Positions 9,501 to 20,197 of a DNA stretch of 64,000 nucleotides are shown one piece after another. Each line of letters starts with the position of its first letter. Within the stretch, counting starts at the first letter, position 1. The position numbers and the translations under genes were made by a program. Where the stretch lies: NCBI RefSeq assembly GCF_003054445.1, contig NC_042506.1:379501-443500 (forward strand), in the 5' to 3' direction. The DNA comes from Pichia kudriavzevii (lineage: Eukaryota > Ascomycota > Pichiomycetes > Pichiales > Pichiaceae). The notes beneath the pieces were generated by a model. The model ran no database searches. It was not told where the DNA came from and was given only the letters and a program-made list of their open reading frames with translations.

Positions 9501-12235
9501 ATTCTAAAGTTCCAAATGTCAAAAAGCTAGTATCTGATTGGGAGGCCAATCGAAATTTGGAAGTCGAAAATGCAAAAAGAGATCTTGAGTTAAACGAACA
9601 GCAGACACACAGGAATAAGCTAGATGAGTTGTTAAAAGTCAAAGAGGACAAGGATAAGCTTTTCACCGATGCCGAACAAAACAGAACACGCATTCTAGAG
9701 CTTCTAAGGCATGAAACTGAACGGAGACGTAGTGTTTTGGCAAGACTCTCACGAGAGGTGGAACTCGAGGAAGAGATTACAGCAAAAGTTAGAGAAGAGG
9801 AAATTTCTAACATGAAGGCTTTTACTGCAATGGAAGAATATTTCAAAGAAATGAAAAAGCTGGAAGACGAGCAAAACGAACTCATTGCAGAGGAAATTGA
9901 ACTTGAAAGTAAGAGGAAACAATCGGCTGAGGACAAACAAAATTCCGAAAATGAACTCAAAAGCAGTGAAGATGAAGAAAAGTTCAATTTTACAAAAGGG
10001 GAAGCTTGGACAGAGCAAGGTAAAGATGCTCTTGGTGAGAGTACCGCAAATCTCAAGGAACCATTCTGCCATAAGATAAATGAGACCGTAGTAGACGAAT
10101 CAGCAGATAAAGGCAAGATGCTAGACAGTAAGTACGAAGTAAGTGCCAACTTCTATCCGAAAGAAGGTGGGATGGATCAACAAACGAAAAATAGCCTTGC
10201 AACTATTGAAAATAAAGTTGAACATGAGAGCAATCAAATGAAGAATGAAAATAAAGAAATCCTTCAAGATGGTACGGTAGAAGCCGCCAAAGGAGTGGGG
10301 TCAAGAGTAGTTCCTGCAAAGAAGGTAACTCTGAACAATGCTAACGCCGATATCCAAGACAAGGGCAATAACTTCATAAATGATAAAAGCGAGGAACCAG
10401 TTGAGGGATCACTAGATAAAGTTACTGGTAAAACAGACAACATATTGAGTGACTCCCCATTTGTACCACCAGTTAAGAAGGCTAGTGAACCAGTTTTGGA
10501 TATGGTGCCAGAATCAACTAAAGCGGCTGAAGAAACTGTGCCAATTGAAGAAGCCTGTAAAATAGCAGCTGATGAGGATAAGGCACGTCCACATTCAGGT
10601 GGTCATGACATTCGATATGAAGAGAGTACGGGAGTAGATGAACTTGATGCCTCTAATGAAAAAGATATCTCAGAAGGGAACACGGTGGATACCAAAAAAG
10701 TTGAAAGAGAGGAAATAGTTGCTGCTACTGTCACAGAGGAGCCATATGAAGTACTCAATCTGAATGGTTCTAATTCAGCTGGAATTACAAAACAACAATA
10801 TTCATCTAAACATTTTGATGATGAGCCTTATATTCACTCAATGAAAACTGAAGGCTATAGCAAAGGCACCGATGAACCCATTAAAAAGGTCCATAAACTA
10901 GTTTCCATGTACGATTCTGATAGCGACACCAAGGAAAAGATCACCTTCAAATGTGTCAACGATTTCCCAGTTGACACCTCCGAGGTTATCAGCAAGCCAG
11001 TTGAACACGAAACACTGTACGAATCTGCAGATTCTGAGTATTTGAAAGCTGCTACCAATTCAAACAAACCCAATCAGATTACTCATGATGTTTCGACTAC
11101 TCCAGAATATGTACAAGCTAGTGTAGAATCAACAGAAGAAAACAGGATTTTGAGGTCTATTTCTGCTAGTCCTGGATACATAAAATCTGAAATTGATACT
11201 TCTAGTTTACTTAGACAGGAAGAATTGAACTGTCTTCCAAATTATGAGAGTTTGAATGAAACCAAAGAACCTAGTTACGCTTTTGTATCAACTTTAACAG
11301 ATAGAATGATCGCCTGCAACTTGTCTACCACTGATGATGAAAATTATTTTAGCAGTTACTACATACCCAAAACGGTTCCTCTTCTACATGCCAAGGGTAA
11401 GGTAAATTATCCTATAGATTTTGATCAACTACCTCCAATGGGAAAAGAGATGAAAAAACTTATTTATGACAGATTGATTGAGTTTGATATTTTGCATAAA
11501 AATCTGAGGGCTATGGGTGAATATATTGCAGACCAATCGAATACGTCACTTATATTCCACACTTTAGACAAATCATCTGCATCTCCTTCTCATTGGAGGT
11601 TGTTTGAAATTGATACGCTTTTACTGGGTGCAGAGAAATACTCGAGGTTTTTCTGTGATTTATTGCAACTCTACGACAAGTTGGCCAGTGACTCCACTTA
11701 CCTGAAATCTTCTTTGTTTGGTGAATTCAGAAAGCTTAGTTCATATGAAATTTCCCTTGACAGACTAACTAAGAAAGACAGGGAATTCAAAGAGTGCTAT
11801 TTGAATTCGAGTAGACCACTACCATTCGAAAATGTTAAGACACGCCGTACCTTGAGAGAAAAAATCGAAACTCTTCAGCAAACAGATAGAACCCTTCAAT
11901 CTGGGGTTTTAATATTGAAAAGTCAAATTTATCCGGAGAAAGTGATTCAGAATCAGAGATCCATGAATTCAGTTTTAGCATCTCTTCAGAAGGAGTTGTA
12001 TACACATGCCGAAACTTTAAATACTTTATCTCAGGGTTTGAACTCTGTAGAGGAAGGCAAGGCTGAGTGTATTAAATCTGCTGGAAGCTCTGGTATTAGT
12101 TGTGCTGGCTTGTCAGATCTACACAAAATTCCAGCGAGTAGAATCAGTGATTTAATTCTAAAAAAGAATGCAAAGCGATCACTTGCAAATATTCTTAAAG
12201 ATAAGATTAATAACAGCAGATACGTTTCTTTGTAA
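6584..12235 (+). CDS. NUP159: FG nucleoporin Nup159 (spliced)
   Basis: Cytoplasmic-face nucleoporin that helps mRNA export by binding Dbp5. It is assembled here from exon 6584-6619 (12 codons) and exon 6713-12235; the intron 6620-6712 starts GTATGT and ends TTTAG. The second exon is open in frame back to the splice site, and the product is about 1,852 residues. In order: an N-terminal beta-propeller region (about 1-420), an FG region (about 460-730) rich in NPFG, SPFG and LFG, an acidic glutamate run, a charged coiled-coil segment, a long low-complexity region, and a C-terminal coiled-coil region (about 1570-1852) typical of the part that binds Nup82/Nsp1. It is longer than S. cerevisiae Nup159 (1,460). 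Family assignment is strong; exact domain limits are estimates. Confidence 0.85.
6620..6712 (+). other. NUP159: Intron 1 of NUP159
   Basis: The 93-base interval starts GTATGT and ends AATTTAG, with a CACTAAC sequence near 6679-6685 as a likely branch site. Removing it joins a 12-codon first exon to the long open frame in phase 0. Without it the long frame has no ATG at the position expected for the propeller start. Confidence 0.8.
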
Positions 12236-12437
12236 GTTTAGCGTTCCTGAGATTATTCTATATATTTTCTATAATCTAGATTTTAAATAACGCCTAGATG
12301 TTGATGTTGAACTCGCTTCGCTCTCCAGATAAACAAGAAAGAAAAAGTTGTCTTTTCAAGATAGCTTTTTTGATGCCACAAATGTGTGGAATATAATGTT
12401 TTCAATCAAGCAATTGTGCACGACCCCATATCTGTGA

Positions 12438-15400
12438 ATGAATAAGAATAAGAGAATAAATATAGACTTTAATAGTACTAGGAACCGAATCAGTCATAGG
12501 ACCAATGAAGCCACTTTAGTTGTTGGAAGAAAATCCAATGATCCAAACCGGTCCGACACCCTAGTAAATTCGTCATCAATAGATAATAGTCAACTTGGGA
12601 AAGCACCTTCACAAGAAAACTATATTTCAAGGCAGTTTGGTGAGCAATTTTCTGGATCCTCCTGTGAAAAGGTTTTGCCAGATATTACTGAACCACAAGA
12701 GGAGAATTCCACAAGTCAGGGAATATACAATCCAGTCACATTGACCGTAAAATTTCATGAAACTAGAACATCTGCTGAGACTGTTCTAGTAGATCCTAAT
12801 ATTGTTCCAGGGGCCAAACCAGGTGACATAGGTGAAATACAATGCCTTTTTGGGTCAAGAAAGAAGTTTTTCTTCAAATTTTTAATTAAAGATAGCCTTG
12901 GTCCAATACAAAACAACAATGCATTTGATAAAATATTAAACAAAAATGATGATGGAATTGATAATTATGCAGGAATTTCCGGCAAAAAACCCTCTACAAC
13001 GGCAGCTGACGAGAATGAGAATCTCGTAACGGAGAACGGCAACTCAAACGAAGTAAGCGGTATAATATCAATTTTATCAGGCCCGATAGTTAATAAGCTA
13101 GAGCTCAAACCAAGAAGTCAGGTACTAGTTAGAGTTAGGAACAAGGATTCTGTACAAGCGGATACAGTTGAAATATACGTGAAGGACATCCACCTTAGTC
13201 GTGGTGATATGTGGAATATTTCAAGTTTAATGGTAGATAAATGCGTTTACAAAAACCAGAAGCCTGCGTTCATAAATAATTCGATAAGGCTAAGTGTCAA
13301 TAAAATATACAAGAATGGCCATAAGTTTTTTTCATCTTATGTAGGTAAAGACACCAAGCTGGTATTTAGATCAGATTCTGCTAGATTGATTGTTTTTATT
13401 CAAATTTCTTCAGAAATGTGGCATTTTGAGGAAAGTGGCCAGCAACTTTTTCATAAGCTGATGAATTCTTTCTTTCCAAAGGCTTTTCAAAAGTGGAAAG
13501 ATTTAGATACTCATCACCTAATCACTATAATTTTATTCAGTAGTGTTGATCTTGAAGGCGATGATATCCGATATTCTGAAGGGGAAACACCACCAAACAA
13601 GGCAGATTATTATAGGGTAGTTGTTGATCAAGTCCATATATTACTCTGGAATGAAATTATGGCTACTCTTAGAGTAGAGTTTGCTAATTTTAAAAGGGAC
13701 ATTTATTTACATCGCAACAAGAGACGAGATGCTGAGCATCCACAGGAATATATAATAGAGGGAGATATATTGCCTTCTGCAAAAGGATCAATCTTGGAGG
13801 CTATCAATCTGGGAATGAGTTTGGTGTCTGACGATTTCAAAGATTCTTATTTAAGACAAACCACCAACCATTTTATTATGATATCACCAGGAACTGGTTT
13901 GTTTGATGTTTCATATGATATGTTGATTCGTACGAGTAACCTGATGAGTACTATAGACTCTACGGTTGATATAATATGCTTAAGTCAGGCACCACTGCAT
14001 ATTGTTCCATTGGTAAGGTATCTTGATAACCAAAACAAACTAAAACACTGTATTCCTAATTGGTTGGATATATCATTTTGGACGGATAGCAGTCAAGCAG
14101 TCCATCAGTGGCTACCAAAGTGCAAAATATATGAGCTCCAAATGATGGGTGTTATGGAAAACGAATTGTCTAACGTTAACATTAGTGGCCTTGAGTTTCC
14201 GTACCACAGATCGGCATCTGAAGCAATGGACTCTTACGATCAAAGTGCGTTCAAAAGCACTGTTAATTTGCGCCAAGATAAAGAACCAAAGAGACCTAAA
14301 CGGATTACTCTTTCATTGAACTCGCCAACACAAGTGAAACATAAACTAAGCGCACCGTCTATCAGAGATGTAAATGGGTTGAAACCGTCTGAACTGATTG
14401 TTGGTAACAACAAATCTTCACCGGCAACAGTTGAGGCGTTTGGTGTTAGCACAACGTCTAAACCAAATGTCTCAGCATTTTCGTCATTGCTATCACTTTC
14501 TAAAAGTTCTGATTTGAAAACTTCCACATCAACAGCATTAAAGTTTGTGAGAAAAATTATAAGTACACCTATACTGAACCCTTCATCGCCTGATCTTTTG
14601 TCACGAGATTCATTATCAGATTTGCAAAGCGTAACTTCCCTGAGCTTGAATGAAAACAAGTTAGATTACAGACTTGAATCGATTCCTCTGAGTGGGAATA
14701 AATCATTCGAGAATGTGACCGATAAGGATAGCTTAATCCCTTCATTAAACAGAAGGTCAAACACCCAGAACTTTACCGTTGAATCTAATAATCGAAAACT
14801 CCAAGAAAAAAAGATCAATCATCTGTCGAGAACGAAATCAATAGCAAAGCGCAACCGAGTACAAGAGGGAAAAGATTTTACAACAAGCTGTTATTGGACC
14901 GATATTGACAATCCATCTAATAGTTTATCACATCAAACATTAAGTTTAGTATCTTACGGAAGATGGAGGTTTGTTTTCCCACCTAATGTCAAAAGGAGGG
15001 CAGTCAAATGGATATCGCTTTCCTCACCTGCATCTTTGCCGATCATGACAATGGTTTTCCCGACATTGAACGATTTTAATCAAAATTACACTTTCAGAAT
15101 TTATGATGTGATTCCAAATCAAAATGCATCAAATGAGAAAAAAACAAGTGAAACTTTAATGAGACAAATGATTTCATTAAGATTATCTTTGGGCTATCAA
15201 ATTTGTATTGGTGAAAGAGTTGAGAAGGTTGAAAGTCATCGAAAGCCTAATGGTGATAGCAATATGCTAGTACAATATCTGAGTAGTACAAGTTTTTTGG
15301 GTTCCCGTATTTATTTGAGTCTCGGTAACGAGATCCATAGAATCAGCTGTGACTACAATGGTCTAATCAATGTACAGGTTTACAAGCGGGTTTCAAGCAC

Positions 15401-16985
15401 AGATGAACAATTTACCTTGAAGAGTAACAAAGAGTATATAGAAAACATTCGTACTCGTTATTCTGAAACTTATTCCCCAGTTAAGATATCAAGTAACACT
15501 GGGAATTTAAGAAATAACTACAATTGGAATCAGTTAGACCAAGTTCTGGCAGGTTACGAAGATTCCATAGATAAACAGAAATATCATCGAATGAAATTTG
15601 TTATCTTACCAGCAAGTATACCAGAGAATACGTTTACATTGAAGAATGAAAAGTTATCCGCGGAGGAAATAAGACTCGAAGGTATAAGAACGTTAATAAT
15701 GAATATCTATAGAATTAAATACAGAACCAAGGAGGAAAAGCATAGCAAGAAACGGCTAGAAATTGCTCCCCAGATTCACTTTTACACGGGTAATTTGTTT
15801 GATTACCTAAAGCAGAAATCACTTGAAGTAAATAAGGGCTCTCCAACATCCAAACCACAATATAATAAAAACATCGATGTGCATAAGTTGATTGAAATAT
15901 TACAAGGACCAGATGGTATTCAAATTATGGATAGGTACTGGCATTTAAAGTTTTATAAGTATTGCTTTTTAGGAATGGATCTTGTAAACTTTTTGGTTGA
16001 AAATTTTGAGGACATTGAGACCAGAGAAGATGCAGTAGAATACGGTAATAAATTAATGCAAGAAAAAATCATCTTACACGTTATTTCAGCACATAAATTT
16101 TTAGACGGTCATTATTTTTACTACTTCGATAAGAAGTTTTTAGAAGGTGTTTCACACGAAAGCTTTGATGCAACAAATAGGAAATCTATCCAATCGGATA
16201 AGTCCGTGGTTAGCTCCCAGGACCAACGGAAGTCCAAAAGTGATGTGGTAATGTTGAGTGAAGAAGTTGTATGTGATTTGGACTCTAATGGATATTCTTG
16301 GCAACCTGAGCTAGTTAAAGTTCACTATGACATTGTGCATAATCCAGAGCACTGTTTCCATCTAAGAATTGAGTGGCTAAGTACCACGTCGAAGCTTATT
16401 GAAGACATGATTAATGGATGGTCCAAGTACTGTGAACGATATGGGTTGTCTCTGGTTGAGATTCCATGGGAAGAGTTGTTTACATTGCCAAAGCGGAATC
16501 CACTTCATTCAACAATTGAAATTTCCTTGTGTTTGGATCCCTGGAAGGACGAGGAGTTCTCCAAGTATGGATCTATTTTCAAACAAGAAAAGTACTACTT
16601 TCATCTATACCTACTAACAAAAAGCTCATTCATGTTGGATAATAGAACTGCTACTTATTTCAAGGACAATTCAATGGATGTTGTTTATAGTTGGGGCAAA
16701 CCAATGTTCAAATATGCACAGTTTATACACTCAACTGGCGGGTATATAGCCGAACTAAGAAACAATGGTGATTTTTTCTTGGCACCAAATAATGCGCATA
16801 TTTCAAGACTGAATCTTAATATTGGCAAACTCCACAATCTGGGTAAGAGTAAGGCTGTTTATTTTGATTCTCAGTCAGTTATGCTTGAATTCAGATCAAC
16901 TTGTTCTGATGAGACAAAACTACGGGAAATGTTCAGAGAGGCAGTAATTGAGTTCAACAACTTTGAAAACTTATTAAAACTGTAA
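12438..16985 (+). CDS. IML1: Iml1, GTPase-activating subunit of the SEACIT/GATOR1 complex
   Basis: Iml1 (DEPDC5 in animals) works with Npr2 and Npr3 on the vacuole to inhibit TORC1 when amino acids run short. The product is 1,515 residues against 1,584 in S. cerevisiae. The N-terminal part (about residues 90-400) carries the vacuolar-membrane-associated Iml1 domain, with the stretch PGAKPGDIGEIQCLFG. A serine-rich linker follows. A DEP domain at about 1150-1235 contains LQGPDGIQIMDRYWHLKFY and ends at GHYFYYF. The C-terminal domain follows. ATG 12438 is the first in-frame start. The gene ends 44 bases from the convergent HOM6 stop, so the 3' ends probably overlap. Confidence 0.93.
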   Translation: MNKNKRINIDFNSTRNRISHRTNEATLVVGRKSNDPNRSDTLVNSSSIDNSQLGKAPSQENYISRQFGEQFSGSSCEKVLPDITEPQEENSTSQGIYNPVTLTVKFHETRTSAETVLVDPNIVPGAKPGDIGEIQCLFGSRKKFFFKFLIKDSLGPIQNNNAFDKILNKNDDGIDNYAGISGKKPSTTAADENENLVTENGNSNEVSGIISILSGPIVNKLELKPRSQVLVRVRNKDSVQADTVEIYVKDIHLSRGDMWNISSLMVDKCVYKNQKPAFINNSIRLSVNKIYKNGHKFFSSYVGKDTKLVFRSDSARLIVFIQISSEMWHFEESGQQLFHKLMNSFFPKAFQKWKDLDTHHLITIILFSSVDLEGDDIRYSEGETPPNKADYYRVVVDQVHILLWNEIMATLRVEFANFKRDIYLHRNKRRDAEHPQEYIIEGDILPSAKGSILEAINLGMSLVSDDFKDSYLRQTTNHFIMISPGTGLFDVSYDMLIRTSNLMSTIDSTVDIICLSQAPLHIVPLVRYLDNQNKLKHCIPNWLDISFWTDSSQAVHQWLPKCKIYELQMMGVMENELSNVNISGLEFPYHRSASEAMDSYDQSAFKSTVNLRQDKEPKRPKRITLSLNSPTQVKHKLSAPSIRDVNGLKPSELIVGNNKSSPATVEAFGVSTTSKPNVSAFSSLLSLSKSSDLKTSTSTALKFVRKIISTPILNPSSPDLLSRDSLSDLQSVTSLSLNENKLDYRLESIPLSGNKSFENVTDKDSLIPSLNRRSNTQNFTVESNNRKLQEKKINHLSRTKSIAKRNRVQEGKDFTTSCYWTDIDNPSNSLSHQTLSLVSYGRWRFVFPPNVKRRAVKWISLSSPASLPIMTMVFPTLNDFNQNYTFRIYDVIPNQNASNEKKTSETLMRQMISLRLSLGYQICIGERVEKVESHRKPNGDSNMLVQYLSSTSFLGSRIYLSLGNEIHRISCDYNGLINVQVYKRVSSTDEQFTLKSNKEYIENIRTRYSETYSPVKISSNTGNLRNNYNWNQLDQVLAGYEDSIDKQKYHRMKFVILPASIPENTFTLKNEKLSAEEIRLEGIRTLIMNIYRIKYRTKEEKHSKKRLEIAPQIHFYTGNLFDYLKQKSLEVNKGSPTSKPQYNKNIDVHKLIEILQGPDGIQIMDRYWHLKFYKYCFLGMDLVNFLVENFEDIETREDAVEYGNKLMQEKIILHVISAHKFLDGHYFYYFDKKFLEGVSHESFDATNRKSIQSDKSVVSSQDQRKSKSDVVMLSEEVVCDLDSNGYSWQPELVKVHYDIVHNPEHCFHLRIEWLSTTSKLIEDMINGWSKYCERYGLSLVEIPWEELFTLPKRNPLHSTIEISLCLDPWKDEEFSKYGSIFKQEKYYFHLYLLTKSSFMLDNRTATYFKDNSMDVVYSWGKPMFKYAQFIHSTGGYIAELRNNGDFFLAPNNAHISRLNLNIGKLHNLGKSKAVYFDSQSVMLEFRSTCSDETKLREMFREAVIEFNNFENLLKL

Positions 16986-17029
16986 ATTTCTTTAAATTAT
17001 ACATATTTTTAAGTACTTTACGTCAATGC

Positions 17030-18106
17030 TTATTTTGCAATCCTTTGGGCGATCTTGATGACATCACCCAAGACACCCATTGCAGTAACATCTGCACCTG
17101 CACCCGCACCTTGAATAATCAGTGGGTTTGGATATCTGTCAGTCTTGATGGAGATGACATTGTCAGAACCCTTTAGAGATGCAAAAGGATGGGAAAAGTC
17201 AAATTTTGCAATTTCAACAGAAACCTTGTTGTTTGGAACATCAATTTTACCAATAAATCTTAGAACTTTGTTTTCCTTAGCAGCTTCAGATTTTAATGCA
17301 TCCATTTCTGCATCAAAGTTTGGAAGTTTTTCCATATATTCTGCGGCAGATTCAACAGATTCTAATTCCTTTGGAATTAAAGAGTGAATTGGAAAGGATG
17401 TAGAATTCTCGATTGGTAACCCGGAAATTCTTGCTAAAATGGTAACCTTACGAGCAACATCTAAACCATTTAAATCGTCTCTTGGATCAGGCTCAGTGTA
17501 ACCCAATTCCTTTGCAACAGAAACAATCTGGGAAAACTTAGCGGTGTTAGGTTGAATGGTAGAGAATTCATTGAAAATGTATGATAAAGTGCCACTGAAA
17601 ATACCTTCGATCTGAACAACTTTATCGCCTGTTTCAACCATTTCCTTTAACGGAGAGATCAATGGAAGACCTGCGCCAACAGATGCTTCATGGTAAACTA
17701 AGCCTGAACCAGAGTTGTTAAAAATTTCATTCCATAGCTTGAAGGATCCCGAAAATGCTTTTTTGTTTGGTGTTGCAATAGAAATGCCATTTTCAACGAA
17801 TTGAGGGTAAGACTTGGCTAAATCTTCATTTGAGGTGTTATCAACTAGAATGACTGGCAAAGGAGATTCCTTCAAGTATGCAATTAGATCTGCTATGGAC
17901 AAAGATGGTTGTGAAGAGGTTTTCAGCAAGTCCAGAGCATTTGCAATGTCTAATGGTTTGTAGTCACTAGAGATTAAAGCTTTCCTGGAAGTAGATAGGA
18001 AAATAAGATTGTAAGTGATTGACTTTGATTTCAAAGCTGCAAGTTGGGCAAGGAAAGACTTACCAACAACACCAGCTCCGATTACTGCGACGTTGACTGA
18101 AGGCAT
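17030..18106 (-). CDS. HOM6: Homoserine dehydrogenase
   Basis: It reduces aspartate semialdehyde to homoserine with NAD(P)H, the shared step towards threonine and methionine. The 358-residue length equals the fungal enzyme (359 in S. cerevisiae). The N-terminal nucleotide-binding GAGVVGKSFL is intact at residues 10-19. The catalytic region has NKKAFSG, YHEASVGAGLPLI and GTLSYIFNEF, and the GYTEPDPRDDLNGLDVARK signature carries the conserved acidic and lysine residues. There is no ACT domain, as expected for the fungal type. No TGACTC-type Gcn4 site is seen in the 400-base upstream region, which would have been typical. Confidence 0.98.
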   Translation of the reverse strand: MPSVNVAVIGAGVVGKSFLAQLAALKSKSITYNLIFLSTSRKALISSDYKPLDIANALDLLKTSSQPSLSIADLIAYLKESPLPVILVDNTSNEDLAKSYPQFVENGISIATPNKKAFSGSFKLWNEIFNNSGSGLVYHEASVGAGLPLISPLKEMVETGDKVVQIEGIFSGTLSYIFNEFSTIQPNTAKFSQIVSVAKELGYTEPDPRDDLNGLDVARKVTILARISGLPIENSTSFPIHSLIPKELESVESAAEYMEKLPNFDAEMDALKSEAAKENKVLRFIGKIDVPNNKVSVEIAKFDFSHPFASLKGSDNVISIKTDRYPNPLIIQGAGAGADVTAMGVLGDVIKIAQRIAK

Positions 18107-18511
18107 TTTGTTTCTTGTGTTATAGAGAAGGGAGCCCGGAAAAGAAACACTAACGCTGAAAGGTCACCCTTGAAAAATTGGCGGTTATTCATAAAGACGG
18201 CATAAAATTTTATGATGCGCACGTAGAGGCCGGCACCGGTCCTAGGCGTGAGTTGCATAAAAATGTTGAAATGTAATTTCAAATGTACTGTACAGAAGGG
18301 TAAAGTATAACTCCAGCCTGCCATTCTAGAAAAAGGTTACAAATCATTCTTAGGTATTTGAAAAGTTCAAAAAAACTGGCTAATAAATGCCAAAAGCCTT
18401 TACTAAAGCAACTTCTAGTATTCCCCACACATAAAGCCGTCCATGTTTGTACATTAGACACGTATATAGGTATATATATCTATATTTGTAAATCAGATAT
18501 TCGTTAAAGTG
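18107..18511. promoter_or_regulatory. HOM6 promoter and mannosyltransferase 3' region
   Basis: Both flanking genes run on the minus strand, so this stretch holds the end of the mannosyltransferase transcript and the HOM6 promoter. It includes a GC-rich patch near 18228-18250 with GGCCGGCACCGGT and an AT-rich tract at 18462-18500. No gene is seen. Confidence 0.6.
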
Positions 18512-19795
18512 CTAGTATACTGATCTATCCTGCTCATCCATTTCATAGTTCCACCAATTGGTGAGGCAGTTTTGGTCACGAATACCTTCCCAACAAAATT
18601 CACCAGGTGTGCAACCTTTACATTTACGAGAGGTTGGACAATTTGTATACGGATGATGTCTGTAACCGATATCCCTAAACCAATGTACCTTTTTCTTATC
18701 GGCAAAGAGAGAAACACCAAGAGAATGAACCGGAGCGTCTCCCCAACGTTCATAATAGAACCCACCAGCCTCATCCAAATGTTTCATCCATTCTGTGTAG
18801 GCCTCCGACCTGTAGAACTCCATATCTCCAATTTCAAAATTGGACCAAAAGTGGCATGTTGAGTATCCTTGGGTATACTCAGTTTTTTCAGGGTTCTGTA
18901 AATTCTCACTTATAAACGAAGCTGCACTATTTGGATGCACGTATTCTGGATGTGAACCTATGAAAGCTTTGGTTTCTGTCCATAGCGTTTTCACTGTTTC
19001 GTGCGCATCGTACAATGCAATAGTAAACCCATATATTTTATCATTATCTTCCATAAATTTAAAAACATCGTAGTCTATATTGGTGAAATAGTCTGTGTTT
19101 GGCTCAAATCTCCAGTAGTAACGAAACTGCTGCATTCTTGGATGGTTATAAAAACTCATGGAGTAGAAGCGGCACATATTATGATAGGAAATTTTGTTGG
19201 CATACTGAATGTTTTGACTTTTCAAGACTGACATCAACTTCTGTTGCTTGACAGGGTCAATCCAATCTGGTTGATTCCAAATGGACGGATCTATTGTCTC
19301 AAAATAGCATTCTGAATCTGTGTGCTTTCTAATTGCACTCTTGAAATGCTCACTGAACGCATTGTCGTTCAAGAATACATAAGGATAGTGGAATTTCTTG
19401 TTGAAGGTGGATTCAATCTGATCTAAGGTATACAAAACACCTTTCAAGTCGGAATTTTTGGCAAGGACCATCATAGTTGCATTCGCCCGATCACCATTGC
19501 TTCTTGTTAACACCCCCTTAGGCTCGTCAATAGGAGTTTCCATAATCTTCACAAGCTTGTCATAGTTTTTCTTCACCACTTGATCTCTTGAAAGACCTTC
19601 ATATTCCGAAAGAGGATTAAAATAGAAATCTGGAATTTTGGTCTCAACTTTTACTGTCTCCTCTATTACGACCGTTGCTTTTGGCAGCTCTCTTTTCTGG
19701 AATTCCTTGCTAACAGTAAAGAGGCCACCCAAAAGGAGAAGAGTAAACAACCACTTGGAGATACGTCTGTTGAACATATCTCCACCAGTCTCCAT
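18512..19795 (-). CDS. Kre2/Mnt1/Ktr-family alpha-1,2-mannosyltransferase
   Basis: A type II Golgi membrane enzyme that adds mannose from GDP-mannose to O- and N-linked glycans. The 427-residue product has a short cytosolic tail, one membrane segment (about residues 14-28) and a lumenal catalytic domain. Family signatures are visible: NDNAFSEHFK, YYWRFEPNTDYFTNIDYDVF, FWSNFEIGDMEFYRS (with the nucleophile glutamate), YYERWGDAPVHSL and FRDIGYRHHPYTNCP. ATG 19795 is used because the two codons upstream open only on GTG. GDP-mannose comes from PSA1 at 5.1 kb. Which paralogue (KRE2, KTR1, KTR3, KTR6) it equals cannot be decided by eye; Kre2/Ktr1 seems closest. Confidence 0.9.
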   Translation of the reverse strand: METGGDMFNRRISKWLFTLLLLGGLFTVSKEFQKRELPKATVVIEETVKVETKIPDFYFNPLSEYEGLSRDQVVKKNYDKLVKIMETPIDEPKGVLTRSNGDRANATMMVLAKNSDLKGVLYTLDQIESTFNKKFHYPYVFLNDNAFSEHFKSAIRKHTDSECYFETIDPSIWNQPDWIDPVKQQKLMSVLKSQNIQYANKISYHNMCRFYSMSFYNHPRMQQFRYYWRFEPNTDYFTNIDYDVFKFMEDNDKIYGFTIALYDAHETVKTLWTETKAFIGSHPEYVHPNSAASFISENLQNPEKTEYTQGYSTCHFWSNFEIGDMEFYRSEAYTEWMKHLDEAGGFYYERWGDAPVHSLGVSLFADKKKVHWFRDIGYRHHPYTNCPTSRKCKGCTPGEFCWEGIRDQNCLTNWWNYEMDEQDRSVY

Positions 19796-20197
19796 AGACA
19801 CTTACCTCCTTCTTGGAAAGTGTGGTAACAATATCAATATCTTGTACGCGGAACTACCAATAGTAGCATCGCCTTGGTATTTCGGAAGTTTGGGACCGCA
19901 GCGAGAGAAAATATACAGGGGGCCAGTTAGTCCATGCGCAAAGCAGACCGGTGTCATAGTAAATAGCTATGTTGTCCATGCAAGAGTGGCGCATCCCGTC
20001 CGGTAGCACCCTTTGCTCGGTTGATTTTTTCCCACGCAGAGGCGCGACTGATTTTTTTTTTCCCCCCGTTCCATGTTTTTCAAAAAAAAAAAAGCGATAA
20101 ATATGGCCAAATTAGAACAACTTAGAACAGAGTTTATTGTAGGTGAAGAGTACGTTTACTTGTAAGGTACAATTTGTGTGACCATTTTGTGCTAGTA
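19796..20197. promoter_or_regulatory. Divergent promoter, mannosyltransferase / PPX1
   Basis: This 400-base stretch lies between two divergent genes. It carries a T9-C6 run near 20051-20066 and an A12 run near 20082-20093. Such poly(dA:dT) tracts are common at yeast divergent promoters. No other element was recognised. Confidence 0.55.
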